Source: Providencia alcalifaciens (GTDB lineage Bacteria; Pseudomonadota; Gammaproteobacteria; Enterobacterales; Enterobacteriaceae). Taken from it: a stretch of 64,000 nucleotides of DNA. The notes under the pieces were generated by a model. That model was not told where the DNA came from, searched no databases, and saw nothing but the letters and a program-made list of their open reading frames with translations. How positions within the stretch are numbered: position 1 is the stretch's first letter; each line of letters begins with the position of its first letter. Both the position numbers and the translations under genes were made by a program. Location: assembly GCA_025961275.1 (NCBI GenBank), contig JAOQNJ010000001.1, positions 3,865,353 through 3,929,352 of the forward strand, read 5' to 3'. Of this stretch, positions 28,330 through 38,807 are shown piece by piece.

Positions 28330-29166
28330 ATGAGAACAGTCTCTTTTGACAAAGATGCGTTACCCGCTATTGGTATGGGAAGCTGGAATCTTGGACAAGG
28401 ACGCCGTAGTGCAAAAAACGAAATTACAGCGATCCAAGCAGGGCTTGATATTGGCTTAAAGCTGATTGATAGTGCTGAAATGTACGGTGATGGCGCATCA
28501 GAATCACTCATTGGGCGTGCCATTTTAGGGCGTCGCGATAGTGCGTTTATCGTTTCTAAAGTCTATCCGTTTAATGCTGGAGGTAAAAAATTGATTAAGG
28601 CTTGTGAAGATTCTTTGCAGCGTTTGCAAATTGAAGCTCTTGATCTCTATTTACTGCATTGGGCGGGCGATATTCCTATTGAAGAAACGATAGCTGGTTT
28701 TGAATCATTACAACATGCAGGAAAAATTCAGCGTTGGGGGGTCTCTAATTTGGATATTAATGAGATTCAAGAGATATATAACAATGTTGCTGGTGGTCAT
28801 TTCTGTGCTACCAATCAAGTGCTGTACAACCTTGATAGTCGAGGGATTGATTATTCAATGTTGAGCTGGTGCCGGCGCCAAGTAATGCCTGTTATGGCAT
28901 ATTCTCCTCTAGGGAGTGGCAACCAATTGATCGATCATCCGGTTTTGCAAGAAATTGCTCAAAAGCATGGTGTTGCCACGGCAACAGTGGCACTGGCTTG
29001 GGTGATTCGTGGGGGAGGTGTTATTGCTATCCCTGAATCAGGTTGCCAACAGCATGTTTTACAGAATGCTCAAGCTTGTCAATTGATATTAGATGATGAA
29101 GATCTTACATTTATTGACTCGATTTTTGAGCCTCCAACATCAAAACAATATCTCGACATTTTATAA
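28330..29166 (+). CDS. Aldo/keto reductase
   Basis: A 278-residue NADPH-type aldo/keto reductase. The catalytic tetrad is visible: D and Y in DSAEMYGDG, K in VSKVYP, and H in LLHWAGD. The 34-bp gap to the kinase gene makes it the last gene of the fdrA operon. I know of no aldo/keto reductase in the E. coli allantoin cluster, so its substrate is open. An aldehyde intermediate such as glyoxylate or tartronate semialdehyde is a guess from context. ATG 28330 is preferred over the GTG one codon upstream. Confidence 0.85.
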   Translation: MRTVSFDKDALPAIGMGSWNLGQGRRSAKNEITAIQAGLDIGLKLIDSAEMYGDGASESLIGRAILGRRDSAFIVSKVYPFNAGGKKLIKACEDSLQRLQIEALDLYLLHWAGDIPIEETIAGFESLQHAGKIQRWGVSNLDINEIQEIYNNVAGGHFCATNQVLYNLDSRGIDYSMLSWCRRQVMPVMAYSPLGSGNQLIDHPVLQEIAQKHGVATATVALAWVIRGGGVIAIPESGCQQHVLQNAQACQLILDDEDLTFIDSIFEPPTSKQYLDIL

Positions 29167-29212
29167 GGTGACTGAGCTGCTTTTTGAATTTTTTATAGTT
29201 GTTTATAAGCAG

Positions 29213-29359
29213 TGTACCTAAAATAATTAAAGTCTGTATGTCGGTAGCAAGCAAAGCTATTTCTATAAAAAAAGCGATAAGCATAGAAAGTTAAGAGACT
29301 TAAATTTCGCGCTTTGCCTGCTTATATCATTAATATCAACTTGAAATGTGTTGGATATG
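29213..29359. repeat. Degenerate ERIC-like element
   Basis: TGTACCTAAAATAATTAAAG at the left and CAACTTGAAATGTGTTGGAT at the right are degenerate ERIC termini in inverted orientation. It lies between the convergent aldo/keto reductase and allS genes and could serve as their shared terminator. Confidence 0.4.
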
Positions 29360-29379
29360 ATTTTTACAGCAGGACTAAA

Positions 29380-30306
29380 CTATTTACCGTTTGGTTCAAC
29401 GAGATCAAGTAACGGCTTGATAATTGGGTCCTGCAATTTAAATAACTTAATAATCGTTTTTAGTACTTCACCTTGCTGTGTTCCATTCCATGCTAAAGAC
29501 AGCGGTGATGGGCGTCTTGGGCGTTTGATCGTTTTTTCGATCAGCTGTTGATTTTGTATATAAGGTTTACTGACAGATGCAGGCAAAAAGCCAATTCCGG
29601 TTCCTTTTAGGTGGCAAAGTATTTTAGTTTGCATATCAGGTACCTTAATCTCTCTTTGACCTGATAGTAACCAAGCTGTACGTTTAGATAATGTTTGCGA
29701 AGTATCTTCAATATTAATGGTTGGATAGGCGCGTAATTGCTCGTCACTTAATATGCTATCGATACTTGCCAATGGGTGATGGTTTGATACCGTAAAAACC
29801 CAATCGATTTTACCTAAAAACAGCGTATTGACGCCGCTATCTAATGATTCTGAACCCGGAACACCAATCGCGATATCACTTTTATTACTGAGTAGTGAAT
29901 CCCAAACCCCCATGTAAACATGACGTGTAATATTGATCCGAGTAAATGGAAAGCGCTGTGACAAATACTGAAGTAAATTTGAAATTACATCAGGGTCGTA
30001 AAGTAGATTATTGATCGCAATTGTAATTTCTTGTTCGACACCTTCGTTTACCAAGCGTAATTGACTTGGCATAGTGCTTAACCAGTGGTGCCATTGTCGG
30101 CAATGTTCCAGAAGGTATTCTCCAGAGGCAGTTAGATTGACAATACGGGTTGTTCTGAAGAACAGTTGAACACCAACGTATTCTTCTAAAATCTTAATTC
30201 TGTAACTGATGGTCGCGGTACTTTTATGCAGTAGCTTAGCTGCTTGAGAAAAACTTTGGCATTCGGCGACAGTGATAAATGTTGTCATTGTTTCTTGGTC
30301 TAGCAT
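29380..30306 (-). CDS. allS: LysR-family activator of allantoin utilisation
   Basis: A 308-residue LysR-type regulator, the same length as E. coli AllS and clearly related to it: helix-turn-helix SFSQAAKLLHKSTATISYRI, then FFRTTRIVNLTASGEYLL, PFTRINITRHVYMGVWDSLL, and GIGFLPASVS. AllS activates the allD operon when allantoin is present. It is divergent from allA, as in E. coli. Confidence 0.93.
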   Translation of the reverse strand: MLDQETMTTFITVAECQSFSQAAKLLHKSTATISYRIKILEEYVGVQLFFRTTRIVNLTASGEYLLEHCRQWHHWLSTMPSQLRLVNEGVEQEITIAINNLLYDPDVISNLLQYLSQRFPFTRINITRHVYMGVWDSLLSNKSDIAIGVPGSESLDSGVNTLFLGKIDWVFTVSNHHPLASIDSILSDEQLRAYPTINIEDTSQTLSKRTAWLLSGQREIKVPDMQTKILCHLKGTGIGFLPASVSKPYIQNQQLIEKTIKRPRRPSPLSLAWNGTQQGEVLKTIIKLFKLQDPIIKPLLDLVEPNGK

Positions 30307-30871
30307 ATCTCTTATCCTTCAAAGACAAAGTGACTAGGGGGTGTTGACCTTTCAGGGGCAAATTTTGTACAAAGAAAGCAAAAGTATTTTCGATAAGATG
30401 AACGGATTGTGGCCGATAGAGAGAGGTAAAAGAGTGCTCAATGCAGCATAAAAAGAACAAAATGTCTCTTCAATTGGCCCCTAAGACCGCTTTTATTTAG
30501 CTTAATGCGGTAAATATCCGTCTATAATGCTTATCATCAAAATAGCTTTGCGAGCCACCGTTATGAATTTTAAATCGCCTAACAATCCATAATCTGCTTT
30601 GTTATGTTCGTTGCCAAAATATGATTTGGGCTATCTTGAGCATAATGGAAAGTTAGACAGATAAATCACCTGTAATTGTTAGTAATTATTATCCTACTGA
30701 ATAATAAAGAATTATATAGATAAAAAATTATCAAAATGTGACGGGATGCATTTATTGGAAAATTTTTCCATAAATGACTGTTAAAAGTAAAACAACCTGA
30801 TACACTGATTTTGTCGTGTTGATGTTTATAAAAATAGTGGCCCAATAATCTTAGTGTGTTAGGAGAAAATA
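30307..30871. promoter_or_regulatory. Divergent allS/allA intergenic region, 565 bp
   Basis: Non-coding and AT-rich. It carries one perfect AllR-type palindrome at 30756-30770, about 100 bp before allA, and an AGGAGA ribosome-binding site ahead of allA. No ORF of substance. Confidence 0.6.
30756..30770. promoter_or_regulatory. Candidate AllR operator upstream of allA
   Basis: TGGAAAA-T-TTTTCCA, a perfect 15-bp palindrome. The same site with a central A is found ahead of gcl, and weaker copies are in the allP/glxK gap. AllR represses allA and gcl in E. coli, so the distribution fits. Confidence 0.75.
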
Positions 30872-31357
30872 ATGGAATTAGTACTTTCCGATCTGACACC
30901 GGAAGCGTTCGCTCCCTATGGAGACGTCATCCAAGTCGAAGGATCTGATTTTTTTCATATTAATGATGGTTCAACTGAGCGTTATCATGATCTCGGTAAA
31001 GTAGAAGTGTCGGACGGTCATCGTGTTCTTATGAGCATCAATCGCTCAGAGCCTTGTGCAATGCCATTGACAGTCAAAGTACTTGAAAAGCATCCGCTGT
31101 CAACTCAAGCGTTTATTCCAATGAATGGCGAGAGGTTTATTGTGATTGTTGCTGAGGCAGGCGAAGAGATCCCTGCTGGCACCTTACGTGCTTTTATTAC
31201 CAATGGAAAACAAGGGATAAATTATCATCGTGATGTTTGGCATCACCCATTATTTGCTTTCGAAGAGAAAACAGATTTTTTTACGGTGGACAGAGGTGGC
31301 GCTGACAACTGTGTTGTGAAGAGTTTACCTGAACCTTGTCAAATAGTTTTTCCTTAA
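30872..31357 (+). CDS. allA: Ureidoglycolate lyase
   Basis: A 161-residue AllA-family cupin that cleaves (S)-ureidoglycolate to glyoxylate and urea, feeding the glycerate pathway. The N-terminus [14 protein letters not shown] and the core [23 protein letters not shown] are characteristic. It starts after TTAGGAGAAAATA at ATG 30872. It is the first gene of the allA-allR-gcl-hyi-glxR run. Confidence 0.95.
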   Translation: MELVLSDLTPEAFAPYGDVIQVEGSDFFHINDGSTERYHDLGKVEVSDGHRVLMSINRSEPCAMPLTVKVLEKHPLSTQAFIPMNGERFIVIVAEAGEEIPAGTLRAFITNGKQGINYHRDVWHHPLFAFEEKTDFFTVDRGGADNCVVKSLPEPCQIVFP

Positions 31358-31432
31358 TTACTCTATTGGGCGATAAGGATAAATTACAGCATGCTCCTTT
31401 CTGCCGATAGTAAACATAAAAGGTAAAAATAA

Positions 31433-32239
31433 ATGACTGAACCACGCAAAAAAGGAAGACCGCAAACAGATAAAAGTACTCCGAAGGGGGCTCAGGCACT
31501 TGAACGTGGGTTGGAAATTTTACAATTCCTCGCAAACTCAGGTGGAAGTTCCTCGGTATCCGTACTGTCAGAACAGCTAGGTTTACCTCTATCAACAACG
31601 TTTCGCCTCTTAAAAGTACTTGAACAATCTGAGTTTATTTTTCAAGATCCACAACTCGGCTGGTGGCATATTGGTTTACAGTCATTCACGGTTGGTGCGA
31701 CTTATATGAATGATAGAGACGTGGTGTCTGTTGCAGGGCCTTTTATGCGTCGACTGATGTTGTTATCCGGTGAAACGGCCAATTTGGCAATCCGTAATAA
31801 TTTAGATGCTGTTTTGATTAGACAGTGCGAATGCCAAGCTCTGGTAAGAATGTGTGCTCCTCTTGGTAGCCGCTTACCGTTACATGCTTCTGGTGCAGGA
31901 AAAGCACTGCTTTTTCCTCTTATTGAAGAGGAGATGTTGGAGTTGGTTACGCGTTCTGGTCTTCAAGAGTTTACACCCAAAACGATCACCAGTATTAATG
32001 TCTTAAAAAAAGCATTAGAACATTATCAAGAAATTGGGTATGTCATTGATAATGAAGAACATGCATTAGGGCTTAATTGTTTAGCAGCACCAATATTTGA
32101 TCGTAATAATTCATTGATTGCAGCGGTATCTATTTCAGGGCCAAGCTCTAGAGTGAAGGAAGAGCGCTTTGTGGAACTAGGTGAGCTAGTACGAGATGTC
32201 GCTGCGGATATCAGCGCAGCACTGGGGGAGCGCCAGTAA
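31433..32239 (+). CDS. allR: IclR-family repressor of the allantoin regulon
   Basis: A 268-residue IclR-type regulator highly similar to E. coli AllR. A winged helix lies at about residues 20-90 ([34 protein letters not shown]), followed by the effector domain with [34 protein letters not shown], and SISGPSSR. AllR is released by glyoxylate. It probably controls allA, gcl and allP/glxK through the 15-bp palindromes in this locus. Confidence 0.95.
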   Translation: MTEPRKKGRPQTDKSTPKGAQALERGLEILQFLANSGGSSSVSVLSEQLGLPLSTTFRLLKVLEQSEFIFQDPQLGWWHIGLQSFTVGATYMNDRDVVSVAGPFMRRLMLLSGETANLAIRNNLDAVLIRQCECQALVRMCAPLGSRLPLHASGAGKALLFPLIEEEMLELVTRSGLQEFTPKTITSINVLKKALEHYQEIGYVIDNEEHALGLNCLAAPIFDRNNSLIAAVSISGPSSRVKEERFVELGELVRDVAADISAALGERQ

Positions 32240-32262
32240 GCTGTTAACAATCGGCGGGTGAA

Positions 32263-32290
32263 TACATACGTCATACTTCAAGTTGTCAGC
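32263..32290. repeat. ERIC half-element after allR
   Basis: TACATACGTCATACTTCAAG matches one ERIC terminus (CCGTCATACTTCAAGTTG). The opposite terminus is not evident, so this is a remnant. Confidence 0.4.
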
Positions 32291-32314
32291 ACCCGCTAAG
32301 AATACATAGATAAC

Positions 32315-32339
32315 CCGTTTTTTAAAAAACGGTTTTTTT
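32315..32339 (+). terminator. Rho-independent terminator after allR
   Basis: CCGTTTTTT directly followed by AAAAAACGG is a perfect 9-bp inverted repeat, then TTTTTTT. It should separate the allA-allR transcript from gcl, which has its own AllR-type site 17 bp downstream. Confidence 0.7.
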
Positions 32340-32355
32340 AGACATAAAATTAAAT

Positions 32356-32370
32356 TGGAAAAATTTTCCA
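32356..32370. promoter_or_regulatory. Candidate AllR operator upstream of gcl
   Basis: TGGAAAA-A-TTTTCCA, a perfect 15-bp palindrome ending 13 bp before the gcl start and abutting the AAAGGAG ribosome-binding site. A bound IclR-type repressor here would block gcl transcription. Confidence 0.75.
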
Positions 32371-32383
32371 TAAAGGAGTTGAT

Positions 32384-34165
32384 ATGGCGAAGATGCGTGC
32401 AGTTGATGCAGCAATGTATGTACTGGAAAAAGAAGGTGTTACTACCGCCTTTGGTGTACCCGGTGCGGCAATTAATCCGTTCTACAGCGCAATGCGTAAG
32501 CATGGTGGCATTAAACATTACCTTGCTCGTCACGTAGAGGGGGCTTCTCATATGGCAGAAGGTTATACCAGAGCCAATCCTGGTAATATCGGAATGTGTT
32601 TAGGGACATCTGGACCTGCTGGAACGGACATGATCACAGCACTTTATTCTGCATCAGCTGATTCTATTCCTATTTTATGCATTACAGGACAAGCACCACG
32701 GGCAAAACTGCATAAAGAAGATTTCCAAGCGGTTGATATCGAATCAATTACAAAACCCGTTACCAAAATGGCGACAACCGTACTTGAGCCAGCTTTAGTT
32801 CCTCGTGTCTTACAGCAAGCTTTTCATTTGATGCGATCAGGTCGCCCTGGGCCAGTATTAATTGATTTACCTTTTGATGTTCAAGTTGCTGAAATTGAAT
32901 TTGATCCTGAAACTTACGAACCATTGCCAAGCTATAAACCTGCAGCAACGATCCCTCAGGTAGATAAGGTATTGGATATGTTATGTGCCGCGAAAAAGCC
33001 ATTAATCATTGCAGGTGGTGGGATCATTAATGCAGATGCATCAGACAAATTACAAGAATTAGCCGAGATCCTCAATATCCCAGTGATCCCAACCTTAATG
33101 GGATGGGGTTCGATTCCTGATGATCATAAGCTAATGGCGGGGATGGTTGGCTTACAAACCTCTCATCGCTACGGTAATGCTACTTTGCTTGAGTCAGACT
33201 TCTTACTGGGTATTGGTAATCGCTGGGCAAACCGTCACACAGGTTCAATTGATAAATATGTTGGTGATCGTAAAACTGTTCATATTGATATTGAACCAAC
33301 TCAAATTGGACGAATTTTCTGCCCTGATTTAGGCATCGTATCGGATGCGAAATTAGCGTTAGAACTACTTGTAGAAAGAGCCAAAGCGCGCAAGAAAGCA
33401 GGTAATTTACCTAACTTTGAACAGTGGATTATTGAATGCCAAGAACGTAAGCGTACTTTACTGAGAAAAACTCATTTCGATAACACACCAGTAAAACCAC
33501 AACGTGTTTATGAAGAGATGAACAAAGCATTTGGCCGTGATGTTTGTTATGTAACGACAATCGGATTATCTCAGATAGCTGCCGCTCAAATGCTGCATGT
33601 TTTCAAACCTCGCCATTGGATCAACTGTGGTCAAGCTGGCCCATTAGGCTGGACTTTACCTGCTGCATTAGGAGTGTGTGCCGCTGATCCTAAGCGTAAA
33701 GTCGTGGCAGTATCAGGTGACTATGATTTTCAATTTATGATTGAAGAGTTAGCCGTCGGTGCTCAATTCAAACTGCCTTACATCCACGTCGTCGTAAACA
33801 ATGCCTACTTAGGCCTGATCCGTCAGTCTCAGCGCGGTTTTGATATGGATTATTGTGTCCAGCTCGCTTTTGAGAATATCAACAGTGAAGCGATTGGTGA
33901 ATATGGTGTTGATCATGTGAAAGTCGTAGAAGGTTTAGGTTGTAAAGCCATTCGTGTATTCAAACCTGAAGATATCGCACCTGCATTTAAACAAGCTGAA
34001 AAATTAATGAGAGAGTTCAGTGTGCCTGTCGTTGTCGAAATTATTCTTGAACGAGTCACTAATATTTCAATGGGTACAGAGTTAGATAATGTGACTGAAT
34101 TTGAAGAGATTGCTAACGGCGAAACTGACGCACCAACAGCTATTGCATTTTATCAATATAAATAA
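32384..34165 (+). CDS. gcl: Glyoxylate carboligase (tartronate-semialdehyde synthase)
   Basis: A 593-residue thiamine-diphosphate enzyme condensing two glyoxylates to tartronate semialdehyde and CO2. The N-terminal segment [16 protein letters not shown] has Val at the position where most ThDP enzymes have the catalytic Glu, the known Gcl peculiarity. The cofactor-binding [15 protein letters not shown] region is at about residues 446-460. Its length matches E. coli Gcl. It has an AAGGAG ribosome-binding site and is followed by hyi after a 14-bp gap. Confidence 0.97.
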   Translation: MAKMRAVDAAMYVLEKEGVTTAFGVPGAAINPFYSAMRKHGGIKHYLARHVEGASHMAEGYTRANPGNIGMCLGTSGPAGTDMITALYSASADSIPILCITGQAPRAKLHKEDFQAVDIESITKPVTKMATTVLEPALVPRVLQQAFHLMRSGRPGPVLIDLPFDVQVAEIEFDPETYEPLPSYKPAATIPQVDKVLDMLCAAKKPLIIAGGGIINADASDKLQELAEILNIPVIPTLMGWGSIPDDHKLMAGMVGLQTSHRYGNATLLESDFLLGIGNRWANRHTGSIDKYVGDRKTVHIDIEPTQIGRIFCPDLGIVSDAKLALELLVERAKARKKAGNLPNFEQWIIECQERKRTLLRKTHFDNTPVKPQRVYEEMNKAFGRDVCYVTTIGLSQIAAAQMLHVFKPRHWINCGQAGPLGWTLPAALGVCAADPKRKVVAVSGDYDFQFMIEELAVGAQFKLPYIHVVVNNAYLGLIRQSQRGFDMDYCVQLAFENINSEAIGEYGVDHVKVVEGLGCKAIRVFKPEDIAPAFKQAEKLMREFSVPVVVEIILERVTNISMGTELDNVTEFEEIANGETDAPTAIAFYQYK

Positions 34166-34179
34166 AAGGAGGCGTGGTA

Positions 34180-34956
34180 ATGGCAAAGTTTGCAGCTAAC
34201 TTATCGATGTTATTTACCGAAGTGGATTTCCTGCAAAGATTTTCATTGGCGGCAAAAAACGGCTTCAAAGCAGTTGAGTATATGTTTCCATATGATTTTT
34301 CTGCGCAAACCTTAAAGCAAGAATTACAGGCAAATCATCTCAGTCAGGTACTTTTTAATTTACCGGCGGGAGATTGGAATGGTGGTGAGCGAGGGATAGC
34401 CTGCCTTCCACAAAGACAAGAAGAGTTTAAACAAGGGGTTAATCAGGCAATTGAATATGCGCGCGTACTCGAATGTCAACAAATTAACTGCTTAGTCGGT
34501 CGCGCAGACCCTAAGTTAAGTGAAGAAGAAACACAGAATGTCTTAGTAGAAAATTTACGTTTTGCTGCCGAGATGCTAGCAAAAGAGAATATTCGATTAT
34601 TAGTAGAAGCGGTTAATACCTACGATATACCGGGTTTCTATTTAAATAATTCCGCGCAAGCGGAAGACATTATCAAACGTGTTAATCATCCGAACATTTA
34701 TTTCCAATATGACATCTACCATATGCAACGAATGGAAGGTGAGCTCACTGAAACCATAAAAAGGCTATTTAGCCATATTTCGCATATTCAGTTAGCCGAT
34801 AATCCGGGACGTCATGAGCCAGGAACGGGCGAAATTAATTATACCTATTTGTTTAAACAACTTGACGCTATGGGCTATCAAGGGTGGATTGGCTGTGAAT
34901 ATAAACCAGCAACAACAACAGAGCAGGGTTTAGGTTGGATGAAACACGATTTGTAA
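34180..34956 (+). CDS. hyi: Hydroxypyruvate isomerase
   Basis: A 258-residue TIM-barrel isomerase of the Hyi family, interconverting hydroxypyruvate and tartronate semialdehyde. Motifs include KFAANLSMLFTEVDFLQRF, LVEAVNTYDIPGFYL, and QYDIYHMQRMEG. ATG 34180 follows AGGAGG by 7 bp and is preferred to the GTG two codons upstream. It is in the gcl operon. Confidence 0.95.
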   Translation: MAKFAANLSMLFTEVDFLQRFSLAAKNGFKAVEYMFPYDFSAQTLKQELQANHLSQVLFNLPAGDWNGGERGIACLPQRQEEFKQGVNQAIEYARVLECQQINCLVGRADPKLSEEETQNVLVENLRFAAEMLAKENIRLLVEAVNTYDIPGFYLNNSAQAEDIIKRVNHPNIYFQYDIYHMQRMEGELTETIKRLFSHISHIQLADNPGRHEPGTGEINYTYLFKQLDAMGYQGWIGCEYKPATTTEQGLGWMKHDL

Positions 34957-34969
34957 TCAGGAGTTTATT

Positions 34970-35851
34970 ATGAAATTAGGCTTTATTGGTTTAGGAATTA
35001 TGGGGGCGCCGATGGCGGCAAACCTGATGAAAGGTGGACATGAATTAAATGTCAATACTCGAGGTAAAGTACCAGCGTCATTACTAACGAGTGGTGCAAA
35101 ATCTTATGATACCTCTAAGGAAGTAACTGAGAAATCAGATATTATTTTTATCATGGTACCTGATACGCCACAGGTCGCTGAGGTACTATTTAGTAAAAAT
35201 GGATGTTCATCAACATCACTTAAAGGCAAGATCATTGTTGATATGAGTTCTATTTCTCCGATAGAAACTAAAGAATTTGCTCTGAAAGTCAATGAATTAG
35301 GTGGACAATATCTTGATGCTCCTGTTTCTGGAGGTGAGGTCGGAGCAGTTCAAGGTACGCTAAGTATTATGGTCGGCGGTGAAGAGGCGGCTTTTGCTAA
35401 GGTAAAACCATTATTTGAACTAATGGGGAAAAATATTAGCTTAGTTGGCGGTAACGGTGATGGACAAACCTGTAAAGTGGCAAATCAAATTATTGTTGCC
35501 TTGACGATTGAAGCTGTTGCTGAAGCCTTAGTGTTTTCCTCTAAAGCGGGAGCTGATCCTGCACGTGTCCGTGAAGCACTGATGGGCGGTTTTGCTTCTT
35601 CGCGTATTTTAGAAGTTCATGGTGAGCGTATGGTTAAACGCACATTTGATCCGGGTTTTCGTATCTCTTTACATCAAAAGGATCTAAATCTTGCATTACA
35701 AGGCGCGAAAGCACTATCGATGAGTCTACCTAATACGGCAAGTTGCCAAGAGTTATTTAACTTATGCGCTGCGCATGGTGGTCAAGATAACGATCACTCA
35801 GCGCTAGTTCATGCCATTGAAATTATGGCGAACCACAAGCTAAATGATTAA
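34970..35851 (+). CDS. glxR: Tartronate semialdehyde reductase
   Basis: A 293-residue beta-hydroxyacid dehydrogenase reducing tartronate semialdehyde to D-glycerate with NAD(P)H. The Rossmann motif GFIGLGIMGAPMAANLM is at the start, DAPVSGGEVGA near residue 118, and the catalytic Lys in GQTCKVANQ near residue 170. It is very close to E. coli GlxR and is last in the gcl-hyi-glxR operon. Confidence 0.95.
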   Translation: MKLGFIGLGIMGAPMAANLMKGGHELNVNTRGKVPASLLTSGAKSYDTSKEVTEKSDIIFIMVPDTPQVAEVLFSKNGCSSTSLKGKIIVDMSSISPIETKEFALKVNELGGQYLDAPVSGGEVGAVQGTLSIMVGGEEAAFAKVKPLFELMGKNISLVGGNGDGQTCKVANQIIVALTIEAVAEALVFSSKAGADPARVREALMGGFASSRILEVHGERMVKRTFDPGFRISLHQKDLNLALQGAKALSMSLPNTASCQELFNLCAAHGGQDNDHSALVHAIEIMANHKLND

Positions 35852-35927
35852 GTTTCCGAAGTTGTATTGCCAGAAGTAATGATAGTCGTAGTTCTGTATT
35901 AAATCAGTTTAACTAGTCGTTTGTTTT

Positions 35928-35953
35928 GCCCCAATGTATTGGGGCTTTTTTTT
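35928..35953 (+). terminator. Rho-independent terminator after glxR
   Basis: GCCCCAAT-GT-ATTGGGGC followed by eight T. It ends the gcl operon and, read from the other side, may also serve the convergent ybbY gene. Confidence 0.85.
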
Positions 35954-35989
35954 GTAATAACAGGTGAGCGATACCTAAAATCAGTATGA

Positions 35990-37285
35990 TTATTTCACCT
36001 TGTTCCACTTAAAGATATTCTCCAACACAATCGAAATAATAATCCCCATTAATAAGCCATTAGTTACAATAGGTCGAATCATTAACGGTATATCTTGCAT
36101 ATACATCGGCGGTACACCCATCAAAAAAACACCAATAAATAGTGGAAGAGCAAGACGATAAATATTGCGTGGATTTAATTCGAGTAAACGAATAAATAGC
36201 AAAGAGGACCATAGTAAAGGTAAATAAGTCACCATCATCACTGTACTGCTAATTACCAAGGGAAATGAGGCGAAAGTAATTGAAAATAGTGGGATAAGGC
36301 TAATAATCAAAAAAAATAAGCTACCAATGATAAAAGGTTTTTTCGTTGAATCCCCTGTTTGCGTGATGAGCCCAATTGAGGATACAAAAGGGGCAAAAGG
36401 TACAATACCTAAAGGAGAACAAACAAATGTCATGATACCAGAGGTAATAAAACTTCTGCGATACATTGTTGGTGTTGCTGGTGAGTTCTCGTGGAATAGG
36501 TCGGTTCCTTTAATTGCACCAAAAGTATTCGATGTATTGAGCAAAGAAGCGATAACGCAAGTTGTAATAATTCCATAATTAACTGACTCTGCTTTGCCTA
36601 GTGGAAATAATTGCCAATTAACGTCATTTGAAGTAATTGATTCTGTTCTAAATAAGAATAAAAATAAAAGCCACCCTAATATTGAGCCAATCAGTACTGT
36701 ATATTTATTAATCTTCTGTGGTAATAAAATAATAATGGCAATAATTAATACCATAATAAATAGAGCAAGTAAAAAGGTATCAAATTGAATATGCACTGTA
36801 TCCGTTGTTGCATTAAATGGTAGCCCTAACATGCCTTTTAGGAAAATAGAAATTAAGTTAGCTCCCAATAAAAACATAAATACTGCCATTACACCGGGTG
36901 AAAAAAGTAATGCCAAATATTTTCCAATACCACTAATACCAATAATAATCGTGATAATTCCTGCAATAGCAATGCCCACAGCAAAGCTCATACCAATCAC
37001 TTCAAGTGATGTTCCTTGTGCGGATTCAGCAAACGTTACAGATAGTATCGTTCCCCACCATAAACCAGCTGGTCCTTCCATAATCGATCGTTTGTGACCC
37101 GTTATGGCTTGGATTAGGCACGCTAGTGATGTTGCTAAAAAAGCATATTGAGTAATGGTCATGGTAGTCGCATTAGAGAGATTAAATGCAGATTGCAAGG
37201 TGGGCGGAATGACGACGGTATTACAGAAAATAAAGAAAAACCATTGAAGACCTGAAAAAAAATTATCTTTGCTCAAATTAAACAT
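35990..37285 (-). CDS. ybbY: YbbY-type purine/NCS2 permease
   Basis: A 431-residue inner-membrane protein with about 12-14 hydrophobic segments, matching E. coli YbbY in pattern (FSGLQWFFFIFCNTVVIPP, IMEGPAGLWWGTILS, NIYRLALPLFIGVFLMG). It belongs to the nucleobase-ascorbate (NCS2) transporters. The substrate is unproven; a purine or ureide is likely from context. ATG 37285 follows AGAAGGTG, so the upstream in-frame codons are not used. Confidence 0.9.
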   Translation of the reverse strand: MFNLSKDNFFSGLQWFFFIFCNTVVIPPTLQSAFNLSNATTMTITQYAFLATSLACLIQAITGHKRSIMEGPAGLWWGTILSVTFAESAQGTSLEVIGMSFAVGIAIAGIITIIIGISGIGKYLALLFSPGVMAVFMFLLGANLISIFLKGMLGLPFNATTDTVHIQFDTFLLALFIMVLIIAIIILLPQKINKYTVLIGSILGWLLFLFLFRTESITSNDVNWQLFPLGKAESVNYGIITTCVIASLLNTSNTFGAIKGTDLFHENSPATPTMYRRSFITSGIMTFVCSPLGIVPFAPFVSSIGLITQTGDSTKKPFIIGSLFFLIISLIPLFSITFASFPLVISSTVMMVTYLPLLWSSLLFIRLLELNPRNIYRLALPLFIGVFLMGVPPMYMQDIPLMIRPIVTNGLLMGIIISIVLENIFKWNKVK

Positions 37286-37357
37286 AAAACACCTTCTATA
37301 ATAAATGACAAAACAGCACAACCCTGAATAGGGCGTGCTGTTTTGTTTAATGAAAAA

Positions 37358-38719
37358 CTATTGATTATGTTTTAAAATAAATTTACCGATCGGTGTTTCA
37401 CTAACGCCTGTTTCTATATCGTAAATAGTTTGTCCTCGAAGAATTGTACGTGCAACTTGAGCACCGATTTTACGGCCAATATAAGGGCTGATTTTATGGC
37501 GATACTCCAAATCTTCTGCTTTTAATTCATAGCTTGAATTCGGCTTGATAAATACAAAGTCAGCATCTTTACCTACAACTATAGAACCTTTGTGTTTGAG
37601 ACCAAAAATACGCGCTGCATTGGTAGCCATGATTTTTGCAAACAACGGTAAACTCATCCCTCGTTTTTGTACTGCCTCATCGAACATCAGGTCAATACAG
37701 TTCTGCATGCCAGCAATTCCGCCCCAAGATTTGAAAATGTGGCCTGCTTTCATTTCAGGTGGACAAGGGGAGTGGTCGGAACCTAAACAATCAATCTCGC
37801 CATTAAATAGTTTTTCCCACATACCCTTTTGATTTTCACCATCACGAATCGGTGGTGAGCATTTTGCAGTATTACCAATTTTTGCAAACTCATCAGTAGT
37901 TAGTGCAAAGTAGTGTGGACATGATTCTGCTGTAACACGTTGCCCTTCATTACGAGCCTTAGTTACCTCTTCGACACCTTCTGGGCTACTGATATGACAG
38001 ATATGTATTGGACAATTTGCCACTTTTGCTAAATATAATACGCGGCGAATGGCTTCAACTTCTGTGTACACTGGGCGGGAGGCGACATAATCATGTGCTG
38101 TTAATCGACCTTCAGCTTCAGCTTCTTTGCCTAATTCATCGCAGATAATGGCATTTTCACAGTGGATTAAAATTGGTGAGCCGTATTCGCTGATGATCTC
38201 TGCACCACGTAAAAATTGGAAGTCATTTACGTCACGAAAATCGTTATCAATGTCGCGATCACCACAGGTGGCAACGAAGCATTTGAAGCCAACAACGCCA
38301 ACGTCGTTTAACTCATGAAGCTTATCCAAATTATAAGATACGAGCCCACCATATTGCGCTGCATCGACCGATAATTTACCTGAAGCGGCATCAAATTTTA
38401 ACTCTATGCTCTCTCGGTCGACGGTTGCTGGTAACTGGTTAAGTGGCATTTCAATGATTGTGGTGATACCACCTTTGGCTGCAGAACGTGTACCTGTTTG
38501 ATAGCCTTCCCAATGTGTTCTTCCAGGTTCTGAAATATGGGCATGTGAGTCAACCATCCCCGGAGAAATGACTAAACCTGATGCATCGATTTCTTCTTTT
38601 GCATGAGTAAGCTCATTGCCAATCGCTGCTATTTTTCCATTTTTTACTGCAATATCAGTGATAACTGCTTCGCTCTCTAGAATTACAGTACCGTTTTTAA
38701 TGATTAAATCGTATGACAT
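37358..38719 (-). CDS. allB: Allantoinase
   Basis: A 453-residue amidohydrolase converting allantoin to allantoate, the first cytoplasmic step. Metal-site motifs are [19 protein letters not shown], the carbamylated Lys in [12 protein letters not shown] (about 146), [16 protein letters not shown], and [11 protein letters not shown]. The length equals E. coli AllB. It lies between allP and ybbY on the minus strand, the same grouping as in E. coli. Confidence 0.97.
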   Translation of the reverse strand: MSYDLIIKNGTVILESEAVITDIAVKNGKIAAIGNELTHAKEEIDASGLVISPGMVDSHAHISEPGRTHWEGYQTGTRSAAKGGITTIIEMPLNQLPATVDRESIELKFDAASGKLSVDAAQYGGLVSYNLDKLHELNDVGVVGFKCFVATCGDRDIDNDFRDVNDFQFLRGAEIISEYGSPILIHCENAIICDELGKEAEAEGRLTAHDYVASRPVYTEVEAIRRVLYLAKVANCPIHICHISSPEGVEEVTKARNEGQRVTAESCPHYFALTTDEFAKIGNTAKCSPPIRDGENQKGMWEKLFNGEIDCLGSDHSPCPPEMKAGHIFKSWGGIAGMQNCIDLMFDEAVQKRGMSLPLFAKIMATNAARIFGLKHKGSIVVGKDADFVFIKPNSSYELKAEDLEYRHKISPYIGRKIGAQVARTILRGQTIYDIETGVSETPIGKFILKHNQ

Positions 38720-38807
38720 AGAATGTTCCTTAGATAAACGTATTCTTTCATTTTATTAACATGACTGCCGAATGAATAATGTGAAATTAAATAAACTAAA
38801 TTTATTG

